From NCBI GenBank assembly GCA_024278035.1, contig JAJRUA010000060.1, positions 1 through 13,563 of the forward strand: a DNA stretch of 13,563 bases, read 5' to 3'. This document shows positions 5,416 through 13,374 of the stretch, one piece after another (the first letter of the stretch is position 1; each line of letters opens with the position of its first letter). A program made the translations under genes and the position numbers. The notes under the pieces are model-generated. The model ran no database searches, had not been told where the DNA came from, and worked only from the letters and a program-made list of their open reading frames with translations. Source of the DNA: Planctomycetota bacterium. GTDB taxonomy: Bacteria; Planctomycetota; Planctomycetia; Pirellulales; Lacipirellulaceae.

Positions 5416-7719
5416 ATGCTTGTTCCCCGTTCCCTTGCGCAGACCGACCCCTCTTCAGCCCCTCTAGCCGATCCGTCGCCGGGCGAGGTTCTCACGCGAG
5501 AATTGTCTGAGGCAGTGGCGTCTGGGGCAACAGCGCCTGAGACGACCTTGGATCGTGCCCTGGCGAAATGGGCTTGCAAGAGGCCCGATCACCCGGCTTG
5601 CATCTTCCTGGCCGACGACGGGACCGAGACCGCGCTCACCTACGCTCAGCTTGACCGAAGTGCCCGGGCGATTGCTGCGAGTCTGTTAAAACGTGTCGCT
5701 CCAGGCGAGCGGGTGCTGTTGGTCTATCCGGCAGGCTTGGACTTTATCGCCGCCTTTTTGGGATGTCAGTACGCGGGCATCGTGGCCGTTCCGGCGACTC
5801 ATCCCAAGCCACGCCGTCCGATGCCACGCATGACCCGAATCGCTGAGGACTGTGGCGCTCGGTTCGTGCTCACCAATCGGGCAACGCTCGACGCGATCGA
5901 TTTTTCTCGCCAAGACGATGTCGTAAAAGGTCTAGAATGGCTAGCAACCGATGAGGCAACCGATAGCAACGACGATGAAGGCGAAGGGGGCGTGGCGCAC
6001 AGCGATCCGGAGAGCCTCGCTTTTTTGCAATACACGTCAGGTTCGACCAGCGAGCCGAAAGGGGTGATGGTTTCCCAGGCCAACCTTGCGGCCAACCTTG
6101 AAGCCATTCGCACTTTGTTTGGTATTGAAGAGCAGAGCGCCTCAGTTCGCCCACGGGTTGGTGTCTTTTGGTTACCCGCGTACCACGACATGGGTCTCAT
6201 CGGTGGCGTGCTAACGCCGCTTTGGGTGGGTGGTACGACGGTGCTCATGTCGCCCGGCTCGTTTTTGCAGAAACCGATCCGATGGTTGCAAGCGATCAGT
6301 GATTTCGGCGCTTCGATCAGTGGTGCTCCCAACTTTGCCTACGATTACTGCGTTCGACGGATCAAGAAGGAGGATTGCGAGAAGCTCGACCTCAGCGGCT
6401 GGCGTTTGGCGTTCAGCGGTGCCGAGCCGGTGCGGGCGGAGACGCTCCACCGATTTGCCGATGCCTTTGAGCCTGCCGGTTTTAACGCCCGGGCGTTTTA
6501 CCCTTGCTACGGCCTTGCGGAGGCGACGCTGTTGGCGGCGGGGGCCGATCACGATGACAACCCGACGTTGCTTTCCGTCGATCGCGAGAGTGTCATGGAG
6601 GGACACGTCCGCATAGCGGAAGAAGCTGATTCGGCTTTGGCCTATGAGGTGGTCGGTTGTGGCCGAGCACCGGCAGGCCACCGTGTGCTAATTGCCGATT
6701 CCCAGACGCTGGAGCCTCTCTCGGAACGAAGGGTTGGTGAGATACTTATCTCCGGCCCGTCTGTGACGACCGGTTATTGGAATCGTTCGGAACTCAACGA
6801 CTCGCTTTGGGCCACCCTTTCAGGTTCAGACGAAACAGAAAAACTACTCCGCACGGGTGACCTTGGTTTCATCCACGCCGGGGAGCTGTTTGTTACGGGT
6901 CGGCTCAAGGACGTGATCGTTCTGCGAGGCAAAAATCATTACCCGCAAGACATCGAACAGACCGCCGAAGAGTCGCACCCGGCGGTCTTTCCCGGAGCGG
7001 CGTTTACCACGGGTGAAGGCGAGGAGGAACGCTTGGTGCTGGTCGCTCAAGTCGATCGTTCGAGCGATAAGGAACAACGGGAGGAAATCGCTCGTGCGAT
7101 TCGCACGGCTATTTCTGAGTCGCATGGGCTCGACACAGCGGCTGTGGTATTGATTCGCCAAGCGACGTTGCCCATCACCTCGAGCGGCAAAGTGCAGCGG
7201 CTCCTTTGCCGTGATCGGTATCTTGCCGGTGAATTGCGAGTGTTGCACGAATTAAAAAGAGAAAAGCCGAAGGCAAAGTCGTCGGTCATGGCCCCAACGC
7301 TCCCGGCGGATAACAAAACCGACCAGCCCCGCACGACGGAAGAAATCGAGGCGTGGCTTGGCCGCTGGCTTTCGGCAAGATTGGGTCTCGAAGCGAGCGA
7401 AATGGCCCGCGACCAACCCTTTGCCGACTTGGGTGTCGATTCGCTCACCGCCGTTGAGTTGAGTGGCGAGTTGGAGCGAGCGTTTGGAGTCCCCCTGCCG
7501 CCGGTCGTCGCCTGGAACTATCCGACTCCCATGGCCTTGGCTGGTTACCTTGCCGAGCAATCAGCGAAGCCGGACCCGACCTCATCCATGAGGGACGAAA
7601 TCGCCCCCCCTATTGCAGCCGGTTCGTCGACAGCCGATGTCGATGTCGATGTCGAAGCCCTCCTTGCCGACATCGAGAATCTAAGCGACAAAGAGGCAGC
7701 CCGACTTTTGGAGGAGTAA
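5416..7719 (+). CDS. Fatty acyl-AMP ligase fused to an acyl carrier domain
   Basis: Activates a fatty acid with ATP to acyl-AMP and probably loads it onto its own carrier domain, as FadD32-type ligases do for polyketide/lipopeptide or special lipid synthesis. 767 residues from ATG 5416 (GTG 5410 is also possible; a stop at 5398 limits the choice; no Shine-Dalgarno). Adenylation domain, about 40-610: P-loop YTSGSTSEPKG (206-216), FWLPAYHDMGLIGG (FAAL-typical), YGLAE (365-369), LRTGDLG (480s), GRLKDVIVLRGKNHYPQDIE and the catalytic lysine in SSGKVQR (K592). Carrier domain, about 635-715: FADLGVDSLT with S676 as the attachment site. The end (about 745-767) has a DVDVDV run encoded by tandem GATGTC and a helix, IENLSDKEAARLLEE, resembling tails after modular-synthase carrier domains. 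The divergent transferase likely activates it. No synthase partner is in view, so the acyl acceptor is unknown. Confidence 0.93.
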   Translation: MLVPRSLAQTDPSSAPLADPSPGEVLTRELSEAVASGATAPETTLDRALAKWACKRPDHPACIFLADDGTETALTYAQLDRSARAIAASLLKRVAPGERVLLVYPAGLDFIAAFLGCQYAGIVAVPATHPKPRRPMPRMTRIAEDCGARFVLTNRATLDAIDFSRQDDVVKGLEWLATDEATDSNDDEGEGGVAHSDPESLAFLQYTSGSTSEPKGVMVSQANLAANLEAIRTLFGIEEQSASVRPRVGVFWLPAYHDMGLIGGVLTPLWVGGTTVLMSPGSFLQKPIRWLQAISDFGASISGAPNFAYDYCVRRIKKEDCEKLDLSGWRLAFSGAEPVRAETLHRFADAFEPAGFNARAFYPCYGLAEATLLAAGADHDDNPTLLSVDRESVMEGHVRIAEEADSALAYEVVGCGRAPAGHRVLIADSQTLEPLSERRVGEILISGPSVTTGYWNRSELNDSLWATLSGSDETEKLLRTGDLGFIHAGELFVTGRLKDVIVLRGKNHYPQDIEQTAEESHPAVFPGAAFTTGEGEEERLVLVAQVDRSSDKEQREEIARAIRTAISESHGLDTAAVVLIRQATLPITSSGKVQRLLCRDRYLAGELRVLHELKREKPKAKSSVMAPTLPADNKTDQPRTTEEIEAWLGRWLSARLGLEASEMARDQPFADLGVDSLTAVELSGELERAFGVPLPPVVAWNYPTPMALAGYLAEQSAKPDPTSSMRDEIAPPIAAGSSTADVDVDVEALLADIENLSDKEAARLLEE

Positions 7720-7737
7720 AGAGTTTTTTTCATTGAT

Positions 7738-7766
7738 TTAGCCCCGGGTCACTGACTCGGGGCTAA
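7738..7766. terminator. 29-bp palindrome between the acyl ligase and LarA-like genes
   Basis: TTAGCCCCG-G-GTCA-C-TGAC-T-CGGGGCTAA: the 14-base arms pair fully around a central C, with one G-T wobble. It starts 18 bases after the ligase stop. A T7 run (7724-7730) lies before rather than after the hairpin for the plus strand, and TATAAATTA follows. It is a strong hairpin and plausible terminator, but the arrangement also fits a dispersed intergenic palindrome. It argues against simple co-transcription of the two flanking genes. Confidence 0.7.
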
Positions 7767-7805
7767 TATAAATTACTTCGTTTCGTTCACGCTGAGCACC
7801 GTTTG

Positions 7806-9065
7806 ATGAGCCCCCAAGTCCTTCGCCTCAACGCTCAAGGGGCAGTGCCAGAGTCGCTGACCGAAGCAACTTTCGCCCCCGTTGCGCCGGAAAGAAGCGC
7901 TACGGCAACCCGTGCGGCGCTCGAAGCTGCGCTGGCAGCACCGATCGATTATCCCCCTCTTGCGCAGGTGGTCATGCCAGAGGACCTTGTCGCGATTGCC
8001 TTGGGCGATGCGGTCGCTGAACCCGCTTCGATCGTTGCCGGTACGATCGCTTCGTTAATCCGCTGTGGCTTGCAACAAGATCGTATCGCGGTCCTTACTG
8101 CTAACCCGGCTGATGCAAACAGGCTCCGCACAAAACTGAGCGAGGAAGTTGCCGCCGGTGTGGTAATCGAATCGCATGATCCGAGCGACGCCGAGCAGCT
8201 TTGTTTTCTAGGGCTCACCAGGGCAGAAGAACAGCTTTTGCTCAATCGCCGATTGTTTGAGGCAGACCTTGTGCTTCCGATCGTGGCCGAACGAAGGTCG
8301 GAAGTGGGGCCGAAGAGCCCCTACGATGGCATTTTCCCGTATTTTTGCAACAAGGAGGCGATCGATCGTTTGCGCCGCGTCGGCTCGGTCGGCTCTGCGA
8401 AAACGAAAGAGAGCGCCCTCAGCCTCACCCGTCGAGCAGAGATCGATGAAGCGGGCCGAATGATCGGAGCCGCATTTATGGTACGAGTCATTCCCGCCAC
8501 GGATGGAGATACACCTCAGATCGTCGCAGGAGAGGCGGCGGCTGTCGCGAAACGGGCGGCAGAGCTTAGCCAAAAACGATGGGCGGTTACGGGCATCGAA
8601 CCGGCACCACTGGTGATCGCCATCGTTCGTGGTGGCGAGGAAAGCCAAACGTGGGATAATGTTGGAAGGGCCTTGGAGCTGGCGGACGCCTTTGTTGCAC
8701 CGGGCGGTGTGCTTGCTCTCTGGACCGAACTGGACGAGCCGATCGGCGAATCGCTGGCCCGTCTTCTGGACACCGACGACCACGACCAAGTCGCCAGCAA
8801 AGTATCCGAAGACTCGGGAAGCGGAGCTTGGGCCGCTTGGCAAATTCTGCAAGCGCTCGATCGAGGCCCCCTTTTTCTGCATAGCCGGCTTCCCGAAGGA
8901 AAGGTCGAAGACCTTGGCTTGGCACCCATCGCTACGGCGGCAGAGTTGATCCGTCTTGCCAGCCGACAGGGAACGTGCCTTTTACTCGACGAAGCTCAGC
9001 ATCTTCGGCTGGCAGAAGAGATTGGAATCGAAGAAAAACTGGACGGGGAAAAACGTCGGGATTAG
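7806..9065 (+). CDS. LarA/DUF2088-like protein, probably catalytically degenerate
   Basis: A 419-residue protein whose layout follows the lactate racemase LarA (DUF2088) family. VAIALGDAVAEPASIVAGTIASLIRCGLQQDRIAVLTAN (62-100) matches the N-terminal Rossmann-like segment. VIESHDPSDAEQLCFLGLT...NRRLFEADLVLPI (120-159) matches the next, and PLVIAIVRGGEESQTWDNVGRALELADAFVAPGGVLAL (268-305) matches the C-terminal domain. LarA enzymes bind a nickel-pincer nucleotide through a D-x-TRP motif, an HR after the first domain, and a G-GG-K-PG segment. Here these read GDAVAEP, NPADAN and SPYDGIFPYFCNKE, so the key His, Arg and Lys seem absent and racemase activity is unlikely. Start ATG 7806 (TTG 7803 also possible); no clear ribosome site. 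It follows the acyl ligase after a palindrome; a shared role is unproven. Function unknown. Confidence 0.7.
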   Translation: MSPQVLRLNAQGAVPESLTEATFAPVAPERSATATRAALEAALAAPIDYPPLAQVVMPEDLVAIALGDAVAEPASIVAGTIASLIRCGLQQDRIAVLTANPADANRLRTKLSEEVAAGVVIESHDPSDAEQLCFLGLTRAEEQLLLNRRLFEADLVLPIVAERRSEVGPKSPYDGIFPYFCNKEAIDRLRRVGSVGSAKTKESALSLTRRAEIDEAGRMIGAAFMVRVIPATDGDTPQIVAGEAAAVAKRAAELSQKRWAVTGIEPAPLVIAIVRGGEESQTWDNVGRALELADAFVAPGGVLALWTELDEPIGESLARLLDTDDHDQVASKVSEDSGSGAWAAWQILQALDRGPLFLHSRLPEGKVEDLGLAPIATAAELIRLASRQGTCLLLDEAQHLRLAEEIGIEEKLDGEKRRD

Positions 9066-9199
9066 CGATGATTGGCGAGCGATGGGCGTAAGCCTACCGA
9101 TGAACCTACAGAGCCCTCCCCTACCAGGCGATTTCATCGTGAACGATCATAAAAAGGGAAACCCACCCCCAGTTTCTTGTATTACCAGCAGGCAATCCT

Positions 9200-10078
9200 A
9201 TGGCCAATCTACCCGAAAAACAATTTGTACGACTGGAGGGCTGGTCTGCCGTTAATGTAACGGGCCCTGATGCGGCGAAGTTTTTGCAAGGTTTTTGTAC
9301 GAACGATGTGATTCGCTTGCCGGAAGGAGAATCATGCGAAGCGTTCTTTACCGATGTCAAAGCTCATGTTTTGGCGTTCGCCTGGATAACCCGCTTCGTG
9401 GACCAATGCGTTGTTTTGCTCTCCTCTGCCGAAGCGCCCGCTTTGGCGGCTCATCTCGATCGCTATCTTCTTTCTGTAGCGGCAGAGATTACGCCACTAA
9501 AAAAAGAGACCGACTATTTGCTTTTAAGCAGCTCTTTTGGCCCAACGAACCATCGATTGCGGCTGCCGGTTCCTGCTTACGCTGCCGAAGCGACAGTTGC
9601 CGCAGGAGAAGGGAATTCGATTGACGACTTGATAACCCAACTGTCGGACGAGGGTTGGGGCTCTTGGTCTCCTACGGACTTCGAGCGAACGCGGATACGC
9701 CTTGGTGTGCCATGCGACCAAAAAGATGTCGATAATCGTAACTTCCCGCAAGAGGCGGACCGCAATACTACGGCCATCAGCTTCACGAAAGGGTGTTACT
9801 TGGGGCAAGAGCCGGTTGCTCGAATCGATGCCATGGGGCAAGTCCATTGGCTCTTGTGCGGATTACGCTTCGAGTCGAACCAAGAATTTCCTTCGGGAAC
9901 GGAGTTGCAAAAGGAAGGCAAAATGGTGGGGCGAGTCACCTCGTTCGCCATGGCCAGCGACGAAATTCGTGAAGGAGCCATTGGTCTTGGTTATGTGCGA
10001 AGAGAACACGCAACGCCAGGGACGCTTTTAACGGTCGGCAAAGAGAGCGTCGAAGTCTCTGCGTTGCCGATGCTGTAA
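9200..10078 (+). CDS. ygfZ: YgfZ/GcvT-like folate-binding protein (Fe-S cluster assembly/repair type)
   Basis: A 292-residue protein of the COG0354 type, related to the glycine-cleavage T protein. YgfZ/IBA57 proteins are known to support assembly or repair of some Fe-S enzymes in the cytoplasm using tetrahydrofolate. The diagnostic motif KGCYLGQE (197-204, Cys199) is intact and preceded by NFPQEADRNTTAISFTKGC, as in the family. The N-terminal VNVTGPDAAKFLQGFCTNDV and the C-terminal GxxVGRVTSFA...IGLGYVRREHATPGT beta-barrel part also match. Start ATG 9200; only a weak AGCAGG lies upstream. The gap from the LarA-like gene is 134 bases and holds no clear signal. It converges with the HD-GYP gene across 26 bases. 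Assignment to the family is strong; the exact client enzymes are unknown. Confidence 0.92.
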   Translation: MANLPEKQFVRLEGWSAVNVTGPDAAKFLQGFCTNDVIRLPEGESCEAFFTDVKAHVLAFAWITRFVDQCVVLLSSAEAPALAAHLDRYLLSVAAEITPLKKETDYLLLSSSFGPTNHRLRLPVPAYAAEATVAAGEGNSIDDLITQLSDEGWGSWSPTDFERTRIRLGVPCDQKDVDNRNFPQEADRNTTAISFTKGCYLGQEPVARIDAMGQVHWLLCGLRFESNQEFPSGTELQKEGKMVGRVTSFAMASDEIREGAIGLGYVRREHATPGTLLTVGKESVEVSALPML

Positions 10079-10093
10079 GGGGAAAGAAACCCC
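10079..10093. terminator. Small GGGG/CCCC hairpin between convergent genes
   Basis: GGGG-AAAGAAA-CCCC directly follows the ygfZ stop and precedes the HD-GYP stop. Only 4 bp of stem and no T-run on the plus strand make it a weak terminator candidate. It is the only hairpin visible in this 26-base convergent gap. Confidence 0.3.
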
Positions 10094-10104
10094 GAGAGAA
10101 AAAC

Positions 10105-11856
10105 TCAAATGACGCATTCGGCTTCCCAGCGGCGGACATCCAAATTAAGGGGGTCGCGTTCAAGTTGTGTAATCGCTCGTATGTCGTCCCGGATGGCAAA
10201 GTAGGCATCGATCACGGCAGGATCCCACTGTCGACCCGACCCGTCGCGGAGGATTTCTTCGACTTTTTCGATGGGCATTCCCTTACGGTAAGGCCGATCG
10301 CCCCCCATCGCATCAATCGAGTCGGCGACGGCTGTAATTCTCGCAAGCAGGGGCGTTGCATCGGTTGCGAGTCGGTCGGGGTAGCCGTTGCCATCCCAAG
10401 ACTCGTGATGGTGGCGGACGATCGCTAGCACCGATTTTAGCTGAGGCACGCCCTCAAGAATTCGCTCGCCAAGTTCTGGATGGGTTTTGATTTGATCGTA
10501 CTCTTCTGCCGTCAGGCTCCCCGGCTTGCTGAGCACATTGTCGTCGATGCCGATTTTTCCGATATCGTGCAGAAGGCCCCCCAGGTAAAGCACATTGAGG
10601 TCCTCCTCGCTGACGTTCATTTGTTGAGCAATCCGTACCGCGATGCGTGCCACACGGTCGCTGTGGCCACAGGTATAGGGGTCTTTCGCATCGAGTGCTG
10701 AACTGAAGGCCTTAACGGACCCTTCGAAGAGCGTCTGTTGCTCATGGAACAGTTCCCGGTTGCCATGGTGGACCCCTAGGATCGCAGCGACGCTCGATAG
10801 CAAACTCGATTCAATCGACCCGAAAGTTTTGTTGGCGAGATCATGAGATCGGTTGCTCGCTGGAGATCGATGATTGAAGGCTGCCAGCCAACCAACGACT
10901 CGTGTGCCCGACTGAATGGGAGCCACTACCACTTCGCGAACCGACGGGTAGCACCAGGTTGGCGAACTGGTTCGGTCACGATTCAAGACCAGCGATCGGC
11001 GTCGTGCTTCGGGGCCTAAGCGATCGAAGAAGGCATCCATCTCCTCGGCTTCAAGAGGAACTCGTCCGGCTGAGAGAGTCTCAGCCCCAGCGTGTGCCAC
11101 TGCTTCATCGGAGGCTCCTTCGGGCAAGTTCGAGGGAAGCCAATAGGCGACGATTCCGTCTGCCAAGATCACTTCGGTGAGCCACTTAACGGTCTCGGCA
11201 CACAGCTTGTGTGTACTGTGGTCAAGCGACAATTGCTCGGTTAGACGGTGTAACAGATTGAGTTCTTCAAACGTGGCAATCAAATTGCTCGACACATCGG
11301 AGAGCTGTTTTTTTTGGACACCAAGCGATTGATGGACCGCGTGGTTCTCGACGATCGCCTCGGCAAGTCGAATCGCGGTGTGGGGCGACCAGACGGTTCG
11401 GCCTTTGGACCATTCGTAAGCATGTTGGGGATCGATTCCGAAAACGCGGGCTGCCGCTTCGATATCTGTGATGGACTCGACTCGATCGGTCAGAAGAACG
11501 GTAATCGCCACTCGCTCGTCCGTTGATTCGCCCGGATTGAGAGGGGTTGCTAGTAGCAAAAGCGGAGCGAAATCCTCTAGCACTTCGGGGCGACCCGACC
11601 GAGCGACCTGTTCGCACAGCAAGAGCCATCGGAAGGCATCGGCACGTGGCCAATCGGGCGAGACGCGCTCAAGCACATTCCTCGTCGGATCGACAAGGAC
11701 AAACGATTGCCCGAACGCCTCGTCAAGGCGATCCAGAAGGTCGAGGCGCTCCGAATGCTGACGGCCATCGGGGCGCACCCTTCCCTCGGAACCTCGCGGT
11801 TTCGCGCCAATCGGCTGAGTTAAGGGGGGAGCTGGCAAGGGAACGTCTTGTAGCAC
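10105..11856 (-). CDS. GAF and HD-GYP domain signalling protein (putative cyclic-di-GMP phosphodiesterase)
   Basis: A 583-residue protein without obvious membrane segments, so probably cytoplasmic. Residues about 40-165 form an N-terminal region I do not recognise. About 195-365 look like a GAF sensor domain (LLHRLTEQLSL...VVVAPIQSGTRVVGWLAAFN). About 375-575 is an HD-GYP domain: GHSDRV (397-402), LLHDIGKIGID (428-438), KTHPELGERIL, HHHESWDGNGYP (482-493), ARITAVADSIDAM and DRPYRKGM. The metal-binding HD pair (H430, D431) and the GYP signature are intact, so hydrolysis of cyclic-di-GMP is the natural prediction. The start is probably GTG 11856: the frame has a stop further up and no ATG between, and no Met occurs before residue 273. 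Internal TTG or GTG starts remain possible. It lies downstream of the M50 gene, 258 bases away, same strand. Confidence 0.9.
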   Translation of the reverse strand: MLQDVPLPAPPLTQPIGAKPRGSEGRVRPDGRQHSERLDLLDRLDEAFGQSFVLVDPTRNVLERVSPDWPRADAFRWLLLCEQVARSGRPEVLEDFAPLLLLATPLNPGESTDERVAITVLLTDRVESITDIEAAARVFGIDPQHAYEWSKGRTVWSPHTAIRLAEAIVENHAVHQSLGVQKKQLSDVSSNLIATFEELNLLHRLTEQLSLDHSTHKLCAETVKWLTEVILADGIVAYWLPSNLPEGASDEAVAHAGAETLSAGRVPLEAEEMDAFFDRLGPEARRRSLVLNRDRTSSPTWCYPSVREVVVAPIQSGTRVVGWLAAFNHRSPASNRSHDLANKTFGSIESSLLSSVAAILGVHHGNRELFHEQQTLFEGSVKAFSSALDAKDPYTCGHSDRVARIAVRIAQQMNVSEEDLNVLYLGGLLHDIGKIGIDDNVLSKPGSLTAEEYDQIKTHPELGERILEGVPQLKSVLAIVRHHHESWDGNGYPDRLATDATPLLARITAVADSIDAMGGDRPYRKGMPIEKVEEILRDGSGRQWDPAVIDAYFAIRDDIRAITQLERDPLNLDVRRWEAECVI

Positions 11857-12114
11857 AGGGGGAATCGAGAACGATAGCAGCCTTCGGTAGGGAGAGAATC
11901 AAGAGGAAGTTCATCATTTGAGGCACTAGAACTCTACATTCCCAAAACGTGGCAACGGGCAAACGCAACCTCGATAGCGGCTAGCCGAGGCCCTTTTGCA
12001 AGGAATGTACCGGTGGCAGCGGCAAGGGGGGGGCTTCCCCAGGAGATATCTTGCCAAAGACACCCCAGGAGAACTGCAAAGATACCATCGATCCAGCCGT
12101 TTTAGACCGAGCTG
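11857..12114. other. Intergenic region between M50 protease and HD-GYP genes
   Basis: 258 bases with no gene I can support. It holds the 10-bp palindrome CGGCTAGCCG flanked by CCTCG/CGAGG (11969-11990), a G8 run with a GGGG-CTT-CCCC hairpin (12026-12040), and CCAGGAGA-type repeats at 12039 and 12065. A minus-strand open stretch from 11968 starts with a hydrophobic run and overlaps the HD-GYP start in another frame; I do not believe it is a gene. Confidence 0.5.
12065..12081. repeat. 17-bp direct repeat, copy 1 (downstream of M50 gene)
   Basis: CCAGGAGAACTGCAAAG here is identical to 13312-13328, in the same orientation; the pair encloses the protease gene. A partial relative, CCAGGAGATATCTTGCCAAAG-like, starts at 12039. 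Confidence 0.8.
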
Positions 12115-13257
12115 TTAGCTGTTCCGGCGACGGCGAAAGTTGTCGCTGGCCCGCTCGAGAAGGGCCCGTTCACTGGCCGTGAGCTCCATGAGGCCCCGTT
12201 CATGTACCTTCGCTAGCACTTCATCCAGTCGCTGCTCATCAGGCGCTTCGGGCGCGTCAAAGTGAGGACCGGGCACGGGAGAATCCTTTCCGACATGGCG
12301 ACTCAATTCAAGCAAAACCATCTGGTCATCCTCGCTAAACAGATCGTCAAAAAGGCCGTCACTTAGATCAAGGCCCAGGGTATCGCGCGCTAATCCAAGA
12401 ACACCCGTGGCTTCGTTGTAGGGTTGGTTCGGAACGTGTCGCGAGCCAAAACAAACCAGCACGCCAAGCGTTGCCAAAACAACAGCCGGTGCGGGCCAAG
12501 GACCGGACGGTTCTGCGATCGTCCTCGCTTCCTCGGTTGGCGAGACTTTGGGCGAGACTTCGTAGGCCAGTGGCGCGATGCCGATCATTACCAACCCAAG
12601 GAAGAGCGCCCCGCGTCGAACCACTTCGGCTGCCGTAAGGCTACCAAGCTTTGGCGATAGAAGGGACCTTGCCGCCTCGGCTCCATCAAAGGGAAAAGCG
12701 GGCAGCAAATTAAGCAAAAAAAGGGGCCAATTGATCCAGACGGCAAGTTTTGCCAAGACAACCATCGGCGTACTAGCCATTAAGGTTCCCTTTTCTAGCG
12801 ACGGGCCTTCCAGCAACGGCTGGAAATTCGCATCGACTTGCGGGAGGAAGAACGCGCCGAGCAAGGGCTCCTTGTAGAGTGTTAGACAAAAAACACCGAG
12901 GACCACCACAGCAAGATTAGCCATCGGGCCAGCCATCGCAACGAACACTCGGGAGGAGGGCTCATAAAGTCCTTCCGCGGGCCTTAGCCCTCCCACCGGC
13001 GAGAGGACCACGCTCTCAAAGTCTCCTCGCTCACGCCAAGCCGCCAGCACATGGGCCGCTTCGTGCAATGCAAGACTAGCCACGTAAATCGCAAGAGCAA
13101 GCCCCAGCTCAAACGAAGTGTTCTGAATCACCCAACCTACGGCCAGCACCAAGAGCAGAACGAGCGTGCTATGCACCCGGACCGAGACGCCGAGCCACAC
13201 GCCGATCGGCGCGCTCCATCGATGGTCAATTTCGGACGTAGCTGGCCAGGGAAACAT
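12115..13257 (-). CDS. Site-2-type membrane metalloprotease (M50) with DUF6576-like tail
   Basis: A 380-residue integral membrane zinc protease. Hydrophobic helices lie near 28-46, 52-72, 104-128, 165-185, 212-232 and 256-272. LHEAAHVLAA gives the HExxH zinc motif (H65, E66, H69) inside a helix, and NLLPAFPFDGAEAARSLL (183-200) supplies the third ligand, D191, as in SpoIVFB/FtsEX-independent S2P relatives. It probably cleaves substrates within the membrane. The cytosolic tail (about 275-380) ends LDEVLAKVHERGLMELTASERALLERAS, which resembles the DUF6576 tail I recall on planctomycete rhomboid proteins. The frame is open to 13374, but I chose ATG 13257: TAGGA lies 8 bases upstream and the protein then begins with the conserved-looking MFPWPAT before the first helix. 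The divergent neighbour is a transposase. Substrate unknown. Confidence 0.9.
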   Translation of the reverse strand: MFPWPATSEIDHRWSAPIGVWLGVSVRVHSTLVLLLVLAVGWVIQNTSFELGLALAIYVASLALHEAAHVLAAWRERGDFESVVLSPVGGLRPAEGLYEPSSRVFVAMAGPMANLAVVVLGVFCLTLYKEPLLGAFFLPQVDANFQPLLEGPSLEKGTLMASTPMVVLAKLAVWINWPLFLLNLLPAFPFDGAEAARSLLSPKLGSLTAAEVVRRGALFLGLVMIGIAPLAYEVSPKVSPTEEARTIAEPSGPWPAPAVVLATLGVLVCFGSRHVPNQPYNEATGVLGLARDTLGLDLSDGLFDDLFSEDDQMVLLELSRHVGKDSPVPGPHFDAPEAPDEQRLDEVLAKVHERGLMELTASERALLERASDNFRRRRNS

Positions 13258-13311
13258 AGCCCTAATCCTACCCATCGGAGGCCTCGGCGGCAAACAAAGA
13301 TGGGGAAGCGA

Positions 13312-13328
13312 CCAGGAGAACTGCAAAG
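13312..13328. repeat. 17-bp direct repeat, copy 2 (5' side of M50 gene)
   Basis: Identical to 12065-12081. It lies 55 bases upstream of the chosen M50 start, within its probable leader or promoter. On the minus strand it reads CTTTGCAGTTCTCCTGG. Confidence 0.8.
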
Positions 13329-13374
13329 TCCTTTTTCCGAACCTCCGGCATATTATCCCCGTAGGAGCATGCAT

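Noticed and set aside
8208..8882. 224-codon minus-strand open frame opposite the LarA-like gene
   Set aside because: No recognisable domain, overlaps a gene whose frame matches LarA; long antisense frames are expected at this base composition.
7806..10078. An operon of the acyl ligase, LarA-like and ygfZ genes
   Set aside because: Gaps of 86 and 134 bases, with a strong palindrome in the first, do not support one transcript; the functions also do not clearly connect.
11723..11968. 81-codon minus-strand frame at the HD-GYP start, beginning with a hydrophobic run
   Set aside because: Overlaps the HD-GYP N-terminus in another frame; a frameshifted signal anchor was considered, but no continuity of homology supports joining them.
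13258..13374. N-terminal extension of the M50 protease
   Set aside because: Would include the 17-bp repeat as coding sequence; ATG 13257 has a good ribosome site and normal N-terminus.
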